Shown here: positions 23,301-59,551 of the stretch, piece by piece
Layout of the letters: each line of letters opens with the position of its first letter
How positions within the stretch are numbered: the stretch's first letter is position 1
Source: Lytechinus variegatus
Taxonomy: Eukaryota > Echinodermata > Echinoidea > Temnopleuroida > Toxopneustidae
DNA: 64,000 nucleotides
Reading direction: 5' to 3'
Assembly (NCBI RefSeq): GCF_018143015.1
Contig: NC_054749.1
Coordinates: 30,352,411-30,416,410 of the forward strand
Notes under the pieces: generated by a model
Seen by the model: the letters and a program-made list of their open reading frames with translations, nothing else
What the model was told of the DNA's origin: nothing
Databases searched by the model: none
Position numbers and translations under genes: made by a program

Positions 23301-25028
23301 GTCCCCCCCCAAAAAAAGGAAAACTTTTGAATGTTAGTATTAGCTCCAGCTCCCACAATTGCAATGGTTGTTAGCAAATTTACAACAAGCTTTTCTATGA
23401 CACACTCCTAGGTGACAGAGATTCTACTAGATCACGGAGCAGACCCAGTGATCAGTGACGAAAATGGTGCCACGCCCCTCCACCGTGCTGCCTCCAAAGG
23501 AAACTTAGAAATTGTCAAACTTCTCCTCCAGTTCAACTGCCGGGTGGATGCAACAGATAAGCAAGGAAACACGCCATTGTAAGTGATAAACTATAACTTC
23601 ATCAGTATCGTTGAGCTTGAAAGGTATTACAATCTTTCATGCAGAGCTCTTCAAGTTTCATTTATCACGCTTTCCTGTTGGGAAAGTTTTCTTTCCTCAA
23701 AGATGGTTGCTGTTGAACAACTTTCCTTGACTTTGATTTGTGAGAAGGCAGGTGTCTGACTCTAACTTTGGTAATTTTTTTATGAAAACCCTCAGAGCCC
23801 TTTTCCCCATTGAATTTAGGCTATTTTGCTGTCTTTCTTTTTTTGCTGTCGAAAGTTCCCCCTCTAGTCGATCCTTGATGCATCCCTGTCTTTTGTCCCT
23901 TAGTTGTTTTTCTTGCCTCTTTATGGCAGACATTTTGATATTTGTATCTTCCTTCCTTTCAGACATCTTGCTTGTGAGGAGGAGAGAACAGAAGAAGCTG
24001 TTGCCCTTGTTGAACATGGAGCAAGCCTTGAAATATTGAATAAGGTCAGTGTGATAGTACCATTGGATGGATAGGGCAGGGACTGTCCTGTTGAGGCCTT
24101 AAAATCATCCCCTAGCTCCTAAACCACTTTAAAAGAATCTTTTCCAGCACAGATAATACTAGACAGCAAAATTTCAGAAGTGTATACAAAATTTGTAAGA
24201 AGGAAGATGGACCGAAATTTTAGCAAGATATTTTTTTGAGAGTCTATAGTATTTAACCAACAAGCTCAAAACCCTTGACAATTTTGCAGAAATAAACTTT
24301 AGAGGTTATATTTTGGACAATTAGTTTGAAGAACCAGATCCTCAGTTTTGAAGTGATATAAGACTGGTCATCCATAAACTACCTGATTCAATGTAGAAAA
24401 ATTTCAAGGTAAGGAGAAGAATAAAGAAAAAACAGTTTCAAAACATGCTTGATTGGATTTCAAGACCCCGGCCATACTTCAAATTTTTTAAGACAAAAAG
24501 TTACTATGTCTGATTAATTTCAATGTTTTATGTCTATTTGAGCTAATTACATTAGGGCCCTATATATCTTAACTTGTAAATTTGAATTTTCTCAAAAATT
24601 CATTAGATTAAAAAAAATCAACATCCACTACACATTTTGGAAGTTGGAATGTTAGATAATGATTGAGTTTGATTCATTTATTGACCATTAACAAATTTCA
24701 AACAGGCCATGGCATGTTTTCTTTAAGCAAGAAATTTACCCACATTGTGCTGCACTCAACCCAGGTGAGGTGAATGGGTACCCGGGAGGATTGATTCCTT
24801 GATTTGCACTGAGCACTGAAAGGCAGCTTGAGCTAAAGCCTTGGTAATATGATAACAATGCACCCTAGAATAGGTTATTTCTAGAGAGACAGAGCTATAT
24901 ATACCTGTTATTTGATTTTTTTTAACAATAAATTATTATTTTTCATTTTATTATTTTAGGAGGAAAAGACACCCCTAGCCTTGGCTCCAGCAGGATTGGC
25001 ACGGTCATTGAGGAGATTAAAAGAATAG
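20319..25028 (+). CDS. PSMD10: PSMD10 / gankyrin, ankyrin-repeat proteasome assembly chaperone, complete
   Basis: Six coding exons: 20319-20420, 21725-21823, 22670-22816, 23412-23578, 23963-24044 and 24960-25028 (TAG). All junctions are GT-AG and join to 221 aa, against 226 in human. The protein is a stack of ankyrin repeats, visible as IHWAASGAKFEVVQYLLENG, SPLHIAASVGHAGIVSALI, TPLHYSSSRDRVEVTEILL, TPLHRAASKGNLEIVKLLL and TPLHLACEEERTEEAVALV, ending EEKTPLALAPAG. Gankyrin binds the proteasomal ATPase Rpt3/PSMC4 during 19S base assembly and, in mammals, retinoblastoma protein through LxCxE. That motif is kept here as LACEE (residues 174-178). Start choice rests on the first ATG and on alignment with the gankyrin N-terminus (KLAYEGDL). 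Introns carry foldback elements and a SINE. Confidence 0.95.
20520..20712. repeat. GC-rich hairpin-forming segment in PSMD10 intron 1
   Basis: CAGCTCAGCTCAGCT at about 20530 is inverted as CTGAGCTGAGCT near 20606, and GGAAACTCCGCCGCGCC near 20634 is inverted as GGCGCGCCGGAGTTTCC near 20674. The stretch is far richer in CpG than surrounding introns and lies about 100 bases after exon 1. It could be part of a promoter-proximal CpG cluster or an old foldback element. Confidence 0.5.
20908..21319. repeat. Foldback element in PSMD10 intron 1
   Basis: The outer arms are TAACCCAGGAAGCCCAGGAC at 20908 and GTCCTGGGCTCCCTGGGTTA ending at 21319. The inner arms are ATGGATGAAGGTCTATTGTG near 20957 and CACAATAGACCTTCATCCAT near 21166, followed inward by AGAATCCTGACATCGAGGCA and its complement. 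The right half carries about 90 extra bases between its outer and inner arms. No coding content. Confidence 0.65.
22893..23098. mobile_element. Near-perfect hairpin element (98-bp arms) in PSMD10 intron 3
   Basis: Arms at 22895-22992 and 22999-23096 are inverted copies with about 5 mismatches in 98 bases and a 6-base loop (TCCCTC). TA lies outside each end (22893-22894 and 23097-23098), as expected for a Tc1/mariner-type MITE. The terminal sequence is GTCCAGATTGGACCTTG. The transcript would fold into a long, nearly uninterrupted duplex. Confidence 0.75.
24717..24925 (+). mobile_element. 5'-truncated SINE, PSMD10 intron 5
   Basis: GTGCTGCACTCAACCCAGGTGAGGTGAATGGGTACC matches the body of the SINE at 1467-1752 but lacks its tRNA-like head. 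It ends within about 35 bases of the PSMD10 exon 6 acceptor region. Confidence 0.6.
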
Positions 25029-27277
25029 CCTCATCCGATGATGATAAGACTAAATATTTTTTAATGCAAGCTGCTGATGCACCTCAGGAAAGGCTCTTAT
25101 CGCAGATTAACAAAACTGTAAGCCTCTCCTTTTCCTTTTTTTTTGTCAGATGATGTTAGACAACCGCAAATTTAATTTTTCTCGCCATGAATGGTTTGGG
25201 AAATGCACTGTCCGTCAGCATCTAGTAATGTCTGCAACCAGCTGAAGATTGTGTCAGATAATACATCATAATGCATCAGTGATCAGAGTGTGACAGGCAC
25301 CTTATACCAAAGCATGGCTGTATCTTATTCACAAGAATCCCACATTTGTAGCTTACATGATTCTTCATAGAAGGCTAAAGGCAGCGAGTCTGCGAATGAG
25401 CTGCATGTTGCTTTCAGTGTCTCTCCCCCAACCCTTTCATTCTTTCTATGAAGAATGGGGATTATTAGCAATGAAAGATGCTTGTGGAATTCCTTCTGCA
25501 AATACATGGTGTTATCTTTTGGTAAGCTTCCTACAACAGCAAAGGACCTCCAGGCTGGAAGAGCATGGCTGGGTGCTTTATTTCCTAAGTTCTCAAATAC
25601 ATTTGTTTGGAAACATGAACCTGCAGTCTTTGGAATGCTGGTTTCTCCTACTGTCAACCAACTTAAATTGTGTCTCTCATCAGCTTCATGGGGAAATCAA
25701 CACCTATATGGGAATTACTCATTAACAAGTATTGTCCATCAGTTAGAGTGGAATGGAATTTTACATCCGTTAGAGGTTATGTAATTGTACCCTCATCCTT
25801 GCTTCATGTTGCCTTATCATCCCTGTTCTTAAATCGCCAAATAAAAGGAATTTCTGTGATTTAATATGATGGTGCATCGTATTTGGCTGACCTTAAAATA
25901 TGCAGGTATGTTACAGGGATTTCAACTGCTTTTCATAAATGTTGGTGTCATCAATATGCTAATCCACTTGTCCCTGAAAATTGACTTCCCATGACAGGCT
26001 AAGCCTAGCTAGGGGAAAAGGAAAAGCAAGGAATTTAAAATATATTGTATAAAACAATAAAATACATTCACAAATTTATTTTGATATCATTATTTTTCCT
26101 TGTTTATGGTGACAAAGACACATTTTTGTTAGTGTTTCAGGTACTGCATTGCCATGGTAATGGCATATTATTAGATACCTTACATAAGGCTTTCAAGATA
26201 AGGTTGGGCGTTTAATCACCTTTCATGACATTCCAAAAAAAAATACCAAAAAGCAAAATACAGTCACTTACTACTATGGGATTAGAAAGGGAACATTCTT
26301 TATTGAGCTTACATATTTTTCCCTGGATTTTTTTTCCATATAAAAGTATTTCTTTGGATCATAACTTGAATCACAGGATACAAAATGCCCCAAGAACTTG
26401 GCTATTATTTGAATTCTGTGTTTACTCGGAGAGGCTATGTTTATGATTATTTATGTCATAATTATATGCAATAACATTCTTGTATTGTGATGAAGACAGT
26501 ATACTTTTTAAGATTGAGTAACATTTTGTATCCCGCTTGACACTAATGTCTACTGGAAAGATACTAACTCTCACTTGCCGCTCTCCACCCAGGTGTATTT
26601 GGTAGGTTATGGTAAAAGAACACCATTGAAGTTTGTTTTCAAGTTACAATTGTTTACCATTCTAATTCCTCAAGAACAAAAACTGATTTTGTACTGCTTG
26701 GTATCTTGAATCCTTCTATTGCTAGTTGGTATAAAGAAATCTGGTTTTTGTATTCGTTTTGATTTAAACCATATTGATGTTATTCCTTTTACAAGAGGAA
26801 ATTCAATGCAGATGAATTCTAAGTTTGATTCTGTATCAGTCTGTTTGTAATTGTATAAATGTGTTTATAGTGAATGAAAGTGTAAATTCTTTTGTAGTAA
26901 TCTTCAAAGGGCTCTGCAGGTCTTGAATGCGGAAGTATGTGATGGTAGTTTGTGTTTGTCCCAGTTCGTAAATTTGGAATAACTTTTTGGTGTATAGTTC
27001 AATGTGAGAAATACCGGTAGTTAAATTGAGATAAATGGTCAGGGCCGCAGGGAGGAGCTTGGAGGGGGGAAAAAAGGGGGAAGAGAGGGAGGAGATTGAT
27101 AAGGGGTGTATAAATTAAAGTATGGAGAGCATGAGAGAGATATTAGTTTGTTATTGATGTTGAAGTGATGAAATGAGGAATATAGAGTGAAAACACAAGA
27201 TTTGAGCATTATATTTTTAAAGAGAGACTTTGGATTTTCAATGGCGGAAGCAAACATTCTTGTTCTATGTGATTTTT
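25029..27277. other. PSMD10 3' UTR and flank
   Basis: No further conserved exon is recognised. AATAAA candidates lie at 25840-25845 and near 26054. Open frames of 110-122 codons on both strands at 25325-25784 have no recognisable similarity. A SINE-body fragment (CTCTCCACCCAGGTG) is near 26581. Confidence 0.45.
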
Positions 27278-28560
27278 GTCTCACCTGCGAAGCAAGTGAG
27301 ACTATAGGCGCCGCTTTTCCGACGGCGACGGCGACGGCGGCGGCGGCGGCGGCGTCAACATCAAATCTTAACCTGAGGTTAAGTTTTTGAAATGACATCA
27401 TAACTTAGAAAGTATATGGACCTAGTTAATAAAACTTGGCCACAAGGTTAATCAAGTATTACTGAACATCCTATTAGAGTTTCATGTCACATGACCAAGG
27501 TCAAAGGTCATTTAGGGTCAATGAACTTAGACCATGTTGGAGGAATCAACATCGCAATCTTAACCTGAGGTTAAGTTTTTGAAATGTCATCATAACTTAG
27601 AAAATATATGGACCTAGTTCATGAAACTTGGACATAAGGTTAATCAAGTATCAATGAACATCCTGCATGAGTTTCACGTCACATGACCAAGGTCAAAGGT
27701 CATTTAGGGTCAATGAACTTTGGACGAATTGGGGATATCTGTTGAATTCCCATCATAACTTTGAAAGTTTATGGATCTGATTCATGAAACTTGGACATAA
27801 TAGTAATCAAGCATCACTGAACATTTTGTGCAAGTTTCAGGTCACATGATCAAGGTCAAAGGTCATTTAGGGTCAATGAACTTTGGCCAGATTGGGGATA
27901 TCTGTTGAATTCCCATCATAACTTTGAAAGTTTATGGATCTGATTCATGAAACTTGGACATAATAGTAATCAAGCATCACTGAACATTTTGTGCAAGTTT
28001 CAGGTCTCATGATTAAGGTCAAAGGTCATTTAGGGTCAATGAACTTTGGCCGAATCGGGGATATCTGTTGAATTACCATCATAACTTTGAAAGTTTATTG
28101 GTCTAGTTCGTTAAACTTGGACATTAGAGTAATCAAGTATCACTGAACATCCTGTGCGTGTTTCAGGTCACATGTCCAAGGTCAAAGGTCAATGAACTTT
28201 AGCCGAATTGGGTGTATCTGTTGAATTACCATCATAACTTTGAAAGTTTATGGATCTGATTCATGAAACTTGTACATAAGAGTAATCAAGTATCACTGAA
28301 TATCCTGTTCCAGTTTAAGGTCACATGATCAAGGTCAAAGGTCATGTAAGGTCAATGAACTTTGGCCATGTTGGGGTTTTTTGTTGAATAACCATCATAT
28401 CTCTGTAAGTTTATTGGTCTAGTTCATAAAAAGAGGACATAAGAGTAACCATGTATCACTGAACATCTTGTGCGAGTCAGAGTAGTATGCAAAGTCAGCA
28501 CTGCTGCTATATTGAACCGCGTGATGCAGGTGAGACGGCCAGAGGCATTCCACTTGTTTT
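27278..28560 (+). repeat. Tandem repeat array with nuclear-receptor-like DR1 motifs, copy 1
   Basis: Seven degenerate units of about 163 bp, tracked by CATCATAACTTTGAAAG-type sequence at 27396, 27588, 27751, 27914, 28077, 28230 and 28393. Six units contain perfect AGGTCAAAGGTCA at 27498, 27690, 27853, 28016, 28179 and 28332, a direct repeat with 1-base spacing, usually followed by TTTAGGGTCA. The array is bounded by GTCTCACCTGC (27278) and its complement GCAGGTGAGAC (28526-28536), then GGCCAGAGGCATTCCACTTG. A CGG-rich stretch follows the left end. A homologous array lies at 36478-37548. This looks like a dispersed mobile unit of unknown class. Confidence 0.8.
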
Positions 28561-30344
28561 ATTGTGCGATAGAATTTTATTTGCTTACAAACAATAAGAA
28601 CAGAAATTCACCTCTGAACAGAATTCGAATCCAAATGAAGACTATCAAAACTCGCGCAGCTATTTTGGACACGAGGTTGCCATGGCTAATTCCGACAATC
28701 AGTTTTACCATGGACCTAGGGCCTAGTGAGTCCACTGTTTGCTTGCTATTGATCAAAATTGATTATAAAGATGATTTTGATAAAAGAAAAGGTATAATTC
28801 TGTAAACTACGCCCAAATGTCGGGATTGGTTTATAAAGAAAACCTGACCCTCATCACAATATTCACGAAGATCACAACAAAGTTTCGAGTAAGGCCTATA
28901 TGCTGAAAACAAAAAACAAAGAGACAATTTAATAGTCTTTGCATAATTTATTTGTATCCCTTGATGGTATAAGTACTGCAAGTTACTTTCGGAATTCTCA
29001 GATTAGAAAAATAACTATGATATGAACACAAAATAAAAAGACTTAAATTATGTTTTTAGATTTCTTGATGCAATAATATCAAACTATGACTAAGAAATAT
29101 TGATTTTCTAAATTTTATTTCATTCAGAAGGGTAACTTTACTAGCCTAACATGATTGGCAGTAAGTGAATAAATGAATTGATATATAAATTAATACAGTA
29201 AAACATCATATAAAGCATTTTTTTCACACCGATATCCTTTTTTTCTTTGAATTCTTTTAAGTTATGCATATTGTAATTTGTAGTAATTTATCAATGAATA
29301 AATCCACAGAGTCTGTGGATTTATTATAAACTTATAGTAAAACAGGGCTGTATATAGCCAGAATTTTGTTTTAGGGGGTTGAATTATAAATAGTGACCCC
29401 TTTCTAATTCTCAGTTCTGTTACTCCCCGGGGCTGATCCAGCTTTTGCCAATACGGGGGCCCCAGGGATAGACAAAAATCATATACATGTACATTTTCCC
29501 CGATCGGCCGCTTAAATAAATGATGCATGAGCGAGATCAAATGTTTTATATTTTATGCGTTCAGACCTGAAAAGTTTACACTCAAAGTAATTTTTGTATT
29601 GGTGATGAAGGAAGAGGTACTTGTTTAGGAATGTTTATACTATACTGGTTTACTTTAACTCGATCATAAGGATGACAAATAATGCGAGCGCGAGTTTTAT
29701 GGTTTTTATGATATGCTAACTACTTTTAAGTTTTGGGGTATATGCAATGAACAAGTCGGGTATCTAAAAGAATAATTGATGCGAACGCGAAGCGCGCACT
29801 TTTTTCGATCTAAAAATAATTGACAGTTTAATGAAGAATTGATGAAGAATTTGATAAACGATTATTGCAAATCTGCAGTGCCAGCTTTTTTGAGGTTTAT
29901 AAAACAGGACATTCTATTCACTCTTTAATCATGAAAAATATGGCATCCTTGCTAATAAAGAAATCATGCGAGCGCATAGCAAAAGCTGAAAATTTTGTAA
30001 ATTCCAATCTGAAATCCGGAAATTAAAAACACGTTTTAGATAAAGAAAGAGTTATGTAGAATTATGTCAATAAACAAAACGAGCGTGGAGATCAAATTAT
30101 TTCACTTTTTAACATGTTTTGGGGATTATTATGAAGAGGACAGTTTTTGTTACTAGATAGATAAATAGATAGATTTGGCAATATAATTATGTATATATGT
30201 ACTTCAAAAACTGAAAGAGCTTGTCCTAATCTGAAAGCTCACCAGAACGCAAAAAATAAAATAAGAAAAAGGAAGAAGTGAAAATACCAATCACATGCAT
30301 TGGCATTTTGGGCGAGGTTGGATCCACAACTCATCGAAAAAAAT

Positions 30345-30382
30345 GGGAAATGAACAACGGATCAGACCGTTGTTCATTTCCC
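30345..30382. repeat. Perfect hairpin, 16-bp arms and 6-base loop
   Basis: GGGAAATGAACAACGG is followed after ATCAGA by its exact complement. A-rich and T-rich flanks extend the stem after a small bulge. Confidence 0.7.
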
Positions 30383-30449
30383 GGTTTTTTCCCCCAAAAG
30401 CCTCTTAAATATATAAAGAGCTCAGATCCATTTTTTCATCAAATTTGAT

Positions 30450-30860
30450 TCTTTTTCTTAATGTATAGACTTTTAAATAATGATAATACTTATGAAGATA
30501 ATGATAATAATATTGATAGTAACAATGTGACTTGTAAAGCGCCAAATACACTAGGTACATATGGTTCTTTTTCTTAATGTATAGACTTTTGAATAATGAT
30601 AATAATACTTGTGAAGATAATGATAATAATAACAACAACAATAATAATAAAAATAACAATATTGATAGTAACAATGTGACTTGTAAAGCGCCAAATCCAC
30701 TAGGTACATATGGTGTTCAAGGCACATGAAGAGCTAAAAGTTAAGAGTTTTAAGAAGATTTTTAAAAGACTCGACAGAGGTGCATTTTTTATGTCTTCAG
30801 GAAGGCTATTCTACAAAGTGGGGCACGTATATACAAATGATCTTCCCCCAAAGTTTTTTT
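30450..30860. repeat. Interspersed repeat with internal 115-bp duplication
   Basis: TTTTTCTTAATGTATAGACTTTT occurs at about 30450 and again at about 30566. Each copy runs through ATA/ATAATG-rich sequence to GTGACTTGTAAAGCGCCAAAT and CACTAGGTACATATGG. A downstream body includes CAGGAAGGCTATTCTACAAAGT. It looks like a SINE-like or MITE-like repeat; family not identified. Confidence 0.5.
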
Positions 30861-31479
30861 TTTAAACTTCTGGAATAACAATGTAGTGAGAAGTGGATGA
30901 GCGCAAAGACCTACTTGGTCTGTAGTAACTGATAAAGAAAAGACTGTGGTGCTGATCCCTGAATGCTATATTAAAAGAAAATATTACTGATCGGGAGCCA
31001 ATGTAGCGAATTCACGATGGGAATGATATGAGAACGTTTATTTGACAAATATTAAAGTTGAATTTCCCATTAAAAGGTGAACAAAAATGGCAAAGAATTT
31101 TTTTTTTCAAAAGGGTTAGATCCATTTCAGTTTAGGTTGCAAAAGGGGTTAGAGCAACAAATATATATATTTTCAAAAAATGAATAATTAAAAAAAAAAG
31201 GAAGACAGGTAGAATTCTTTTATTCATTGTAGGGTATCAGGAAAAATTAGCTTTGCATCAGAATATTGCAATACGGGAGAATAAAAAAAAAGATTTTCTT
31301 GGAGTGGATCCCTTTTGCAACAAAACTCTTCTGGAGAGCTCAAGCAGCTCATTTGTCAAAAGGGATTAGATCAAGTTTTCATATTTTTTTCTTAAAACCT
31401 TTGGAATGGTCCAAAGTGGATTGACCCCTTTAGGTCATTGCCATGATGCAGGTAATATTGGTTTGGCAGCGCAGGGGTT

Positions 31480-31721
31480 TGGCGCCACCTACCAATCGCC
31501 TCCGCAAGAAAAGTTCCGCCCACCTCGCTTTTTCAACGCACCTGCCAATTCATCAATCGATAATTGCGCGATTGATCAGCTTCGTCTTGGCGTTTAACCC
31601 GTTCAGGAGTGAACAAGTGGAATTACCGGTGGTTTTCGTTTTGTGAAAAGATAGACACGGATCAATTTTTAAGATCGGCTGCCTTAAGATCCCACATCAC
31701 ACCACAGACTTTGCCTCAGGG
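31480..31721 (+). other. Probable non-coding first exon of SLC26A11 (inferred)
   Basis: A GC-richer, unique-looking stretch ends in the strong donor GG|GTAAGT at 31722. The first coding exon is preceded by an acceptor-like TTCTATTTCCATTAG ending at 34297, so a 5' UTR intron of about 2.6 kb is plausible. The left boundary is a guess. Confidence 0.35.
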
Positions 31722-34297
31722 GTAAGTAATTTCTCTATCAAAATTTGTACCATATTTTTACCAGGGAGTCCAAGACAGCACGGCGAGAGATTTAACGGGG
31801 CGATCGGGGCCGGGGTTTCCCCCCCATCGAAGCCGGTCCGGTGCATCATCGCACGGGCAGGGCAAGTTAGGGGTGCGCGGCTCTACCCACCACCTACCCT
31901 GCGTATTCGGTACTGGTAGTGGTAGGTGCAGGGATGGGTAACGTAGCGATAATAACTGATGGATGAATATAGCGATGGAATTCATTAGCATCTTTGAAAT
32001 ATATAGTTTGATCAGTGTATTATGCCATGAATACCTTGTTGATTTTTATTCTCATACATGAGATCATGATGAGTGGACATGCTAATTGCTCTTCCACAAA
32101 ACTTTTTTATTTATTCATTTTTAAAACCAAAATTACCAGTGCAGTTGCTGCAAGATATATTATTATTATAATTCGAACAGAATCGAAATACTAGCTTGTA
32201 GAGGCCAATAGGCCAAATACAATCTTGATTTTAGAAGATTTCTCTTGTCATAAAACCATAGTCTGATATACTTCAGGCTTTCCTAGCTTTGTTTTTTTCC
32301 TGCTAAAAATGATTATAAAGCTTAAAAGTATTCATTCTTGAATTTGTTGTTTCCCTACGATATTTATAATTCATAATTACTTTCAATCAATGTTAGACTA
32401 CGTTCCAACTGAAATTCTTTAAGTTTTGATGAGGGGAAAAATTTTCCCATCTGAATCTCACTTTTAAAACATTTCACTTTTCTAAAAATTTGGTTTCACT
32501 TTATTTTATACCAAATTCATTTTTCCTTTTCACGGAAATGTACTTTTCTCTTGTATAAACTTATTTTACAGATTTACTTTCAGAAGTAAAAATTTTCTTC
32601 AATTTCACATTTAGAACGATGTTCAGCTAAAAGTGATAGGCATGCAAGTATCTTTTAGAAGCTGAATACACACGTGCTGGAGTGATATGGTTTTGTGAAA
32701 GTGAAATTGGGAAGAGTTCCTTTTGCGACAGCCACCCAAAGTGAAAGAAATGTATATATGGGGTTAGGGGTAGGATGGCTGTCGCAAAACGAACTTTCCG
32801 AGAAATTCATTTTAAGTGAAATATAAGGCACCTTTACCTCTGATGAAAATTAATTGATTATTTCCTTAACCCCTTCTGTAAATTTCTCTTATTAAATTCT
32901 GCTCAAGTTTAAATTAAAAAATAAAGTTCACAAGGCTCTTAAGTAGTTAAAGCATGCCTGCACACACAAAAAAAAATAAATATGTAAATAGCCTCCAGGG
33001 ATATTATTATTCATATAGATTATATTTTGTGCAGGAAATGTACCCTGATTTGCTACCTGCATGTCTACTCAAGGCATTTCCATTTAACTCTCTGACTATT
33101 GGATTCCCCTCTTTGAATAGGCTAAACACAGGGATATGCAGGGTATGGTAGCCCAAGCATTAATATCAAGAGGGAGAGGCTGGTACCAGGTTATTTTATA
33201 TGGATACTTTTAGGACATGGTTGGACATTGAGAACCCATGTAGATATTGTATTTAATTAGTACAACTTGTACATTGTAATCGAGTTAGGGATGATCTTAA
33301 AAATGTCGGCCTATGTGGATGTGTAATATATCTCTCAAAGTACATGAAGACTTAAAAAGAAGATCATTCTGTTGCATTAAATTTTGTGTTTCATGTAAGT
33401 AAATCATCTAATGATCATTTATCTTACAATATTGACTTTCATATTATTAATTGTCAAATATTTATTAATCTGTATAGATTATGTTTTGCAAGGCAAAAGT
33501 GTGATTATATGGCCTACTTGTGACGGCTCTTGTTTTAATTGGTATATGAAAAAAAATCTGTGTCTATGATTCTACTCCATGTCAGAAGATTGGTTAGTAC
33601 TAAAATGATGTCAAAAATAAATAGAAATGCCATTTCAGAAGTTTTGTTGTCAGTCTATTTGATGCTTGTCATTATTTTCATAATGATATGATTGTTTTCA
33701 TTGATTTATTTCAGGTGACAGCATTTATGAAGGAATATGATTTTATTCTTTCCATTCTCATACATGAAGAACATAACCTTTTTTCCAGTCTGGCTTTGTT
33801 GCAAGTACTTTTGTGATAATTTGTTTTTACATGATTATCATTTTGATATCATGATATTTTGACTTTTTAATGTTTTACTACATGATTTTATTAATTTGTT
33901 TGCATAACCATGCAATTAAAATTGGGCATAGTAAACTGATACCAGTAGATAGAAATATTGGTGATGATGAGCCTAGATGACCAGTGGGGGGATGGGGGTG
34001 TTTTACTAAGATTTAAGCATGACTTAGACTAGCACTTGTCTTGTCGTGCATGACAGTATTCATCAGATCATGCCAAGAGGACAGGATGCGCACTACTGCG
34101 TATTGATTAATGAGATATTGCGCATTGCATACATGTATCATAACACGCGTCAGCATTTAAGTGCGACCTAAGTCATACTTAAATCTTTGTGAAACACCAC
34201 CCAGGAATTTGAAAAGGGGACTTGCCTGTACATCGTCCTTCAAATTCATTTCAATTTTAAAGTAAATTCATAGATTTCTTAATTCTATTTCCATTAG
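31722..34297. other. Inferred 5' UTR intron of SLC26A11; nothing specific
   Basis: AT-rich sequence with no recognised exon. A short imperfect pairing (GTTCCTTTTGCGACAGCC near 32716 and GGCTGTCGCAAAACGAAC near 32778) is the only obvious structure. Confidence 0.35.
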
Positions 34298-34372
34298 ATG
34301 ACTTCTTGTAAACAATAAGAACGTGCACTTATCCCTCCACACAAGCATCCACCGTCACCCCGGGCTGTCACC

Positions 34373-59190
<24,818 letters not shown>

Positions 59191-59248
59191 TATGAGTAGC
59201 TCCTTGGGATGAAACCTATAACTATTAGAAATGCAAAGTTCAAAGACC

Positions 59249-59389
59249 AGGGGCCTATAACACAAAGCTTAGCAATGATTGTATAACATTTTTCTACGGT
59301 TGATTGCATTGACTACAATGTACAGTCATTTTTGAAAATCAAGAAAATCAAACATACAATTAATGGTTAACCTTTGTGTTACGGGACCC
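59249..59389. mobile_element. Foldback MITE, CCTATAACACAAAG family
   Basis: GGGGCCTATAACACAAAGC at the left pairs with TTTGTGTTACGGGACCC at the right. A second, similar but degenerate unit follows to about 59525. Related to 3529-3688. Confidence 0.65.
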
Positions 59390-59551
59390 AGGGGGTGTAA
59401 CACAAGACTTAGAGTTTAATAGAAAGTCTCATTTTTACACTTGATTACATTGATTAGTGTGTGCAATCAAGAAATACAAATCCATTGCAGGATCAATTGC
59501 TAAGGTTTGTGTTAACAACTAGGCAACATGTATAGGTGAGATATTAGGCAG

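Larger units (their letters stand above)
28561..31479. other. Intergenic, repeat-derived; no gene seen
   Basis: No conserved exon is seen between PSMD10 and SLC26A11. Items present are a 29-base palindrome at 29297-29325, a 16-bp-arm hairpin at 30345-30382 and an ATA-rich repeat with a 115-bp internal duplication at 30450-30720. Confidence 0.45.

Noticed and set aside
24960..25140. Overlapping out-of-phase frame through PSMD10 exon 6 (contains SSDDDKTKYF)
   Set aside because: The in-phase frame aligns with the gankyrin C-terminus and stops at 25026-25028; the other frame of about 60 codons is most likely chance.
25325..25784. Open frames of 110-122 codons on both strands after PSMD10
   Set aside because: No recognisable domain, overlapping on opposite strands, and no convincing splice context.
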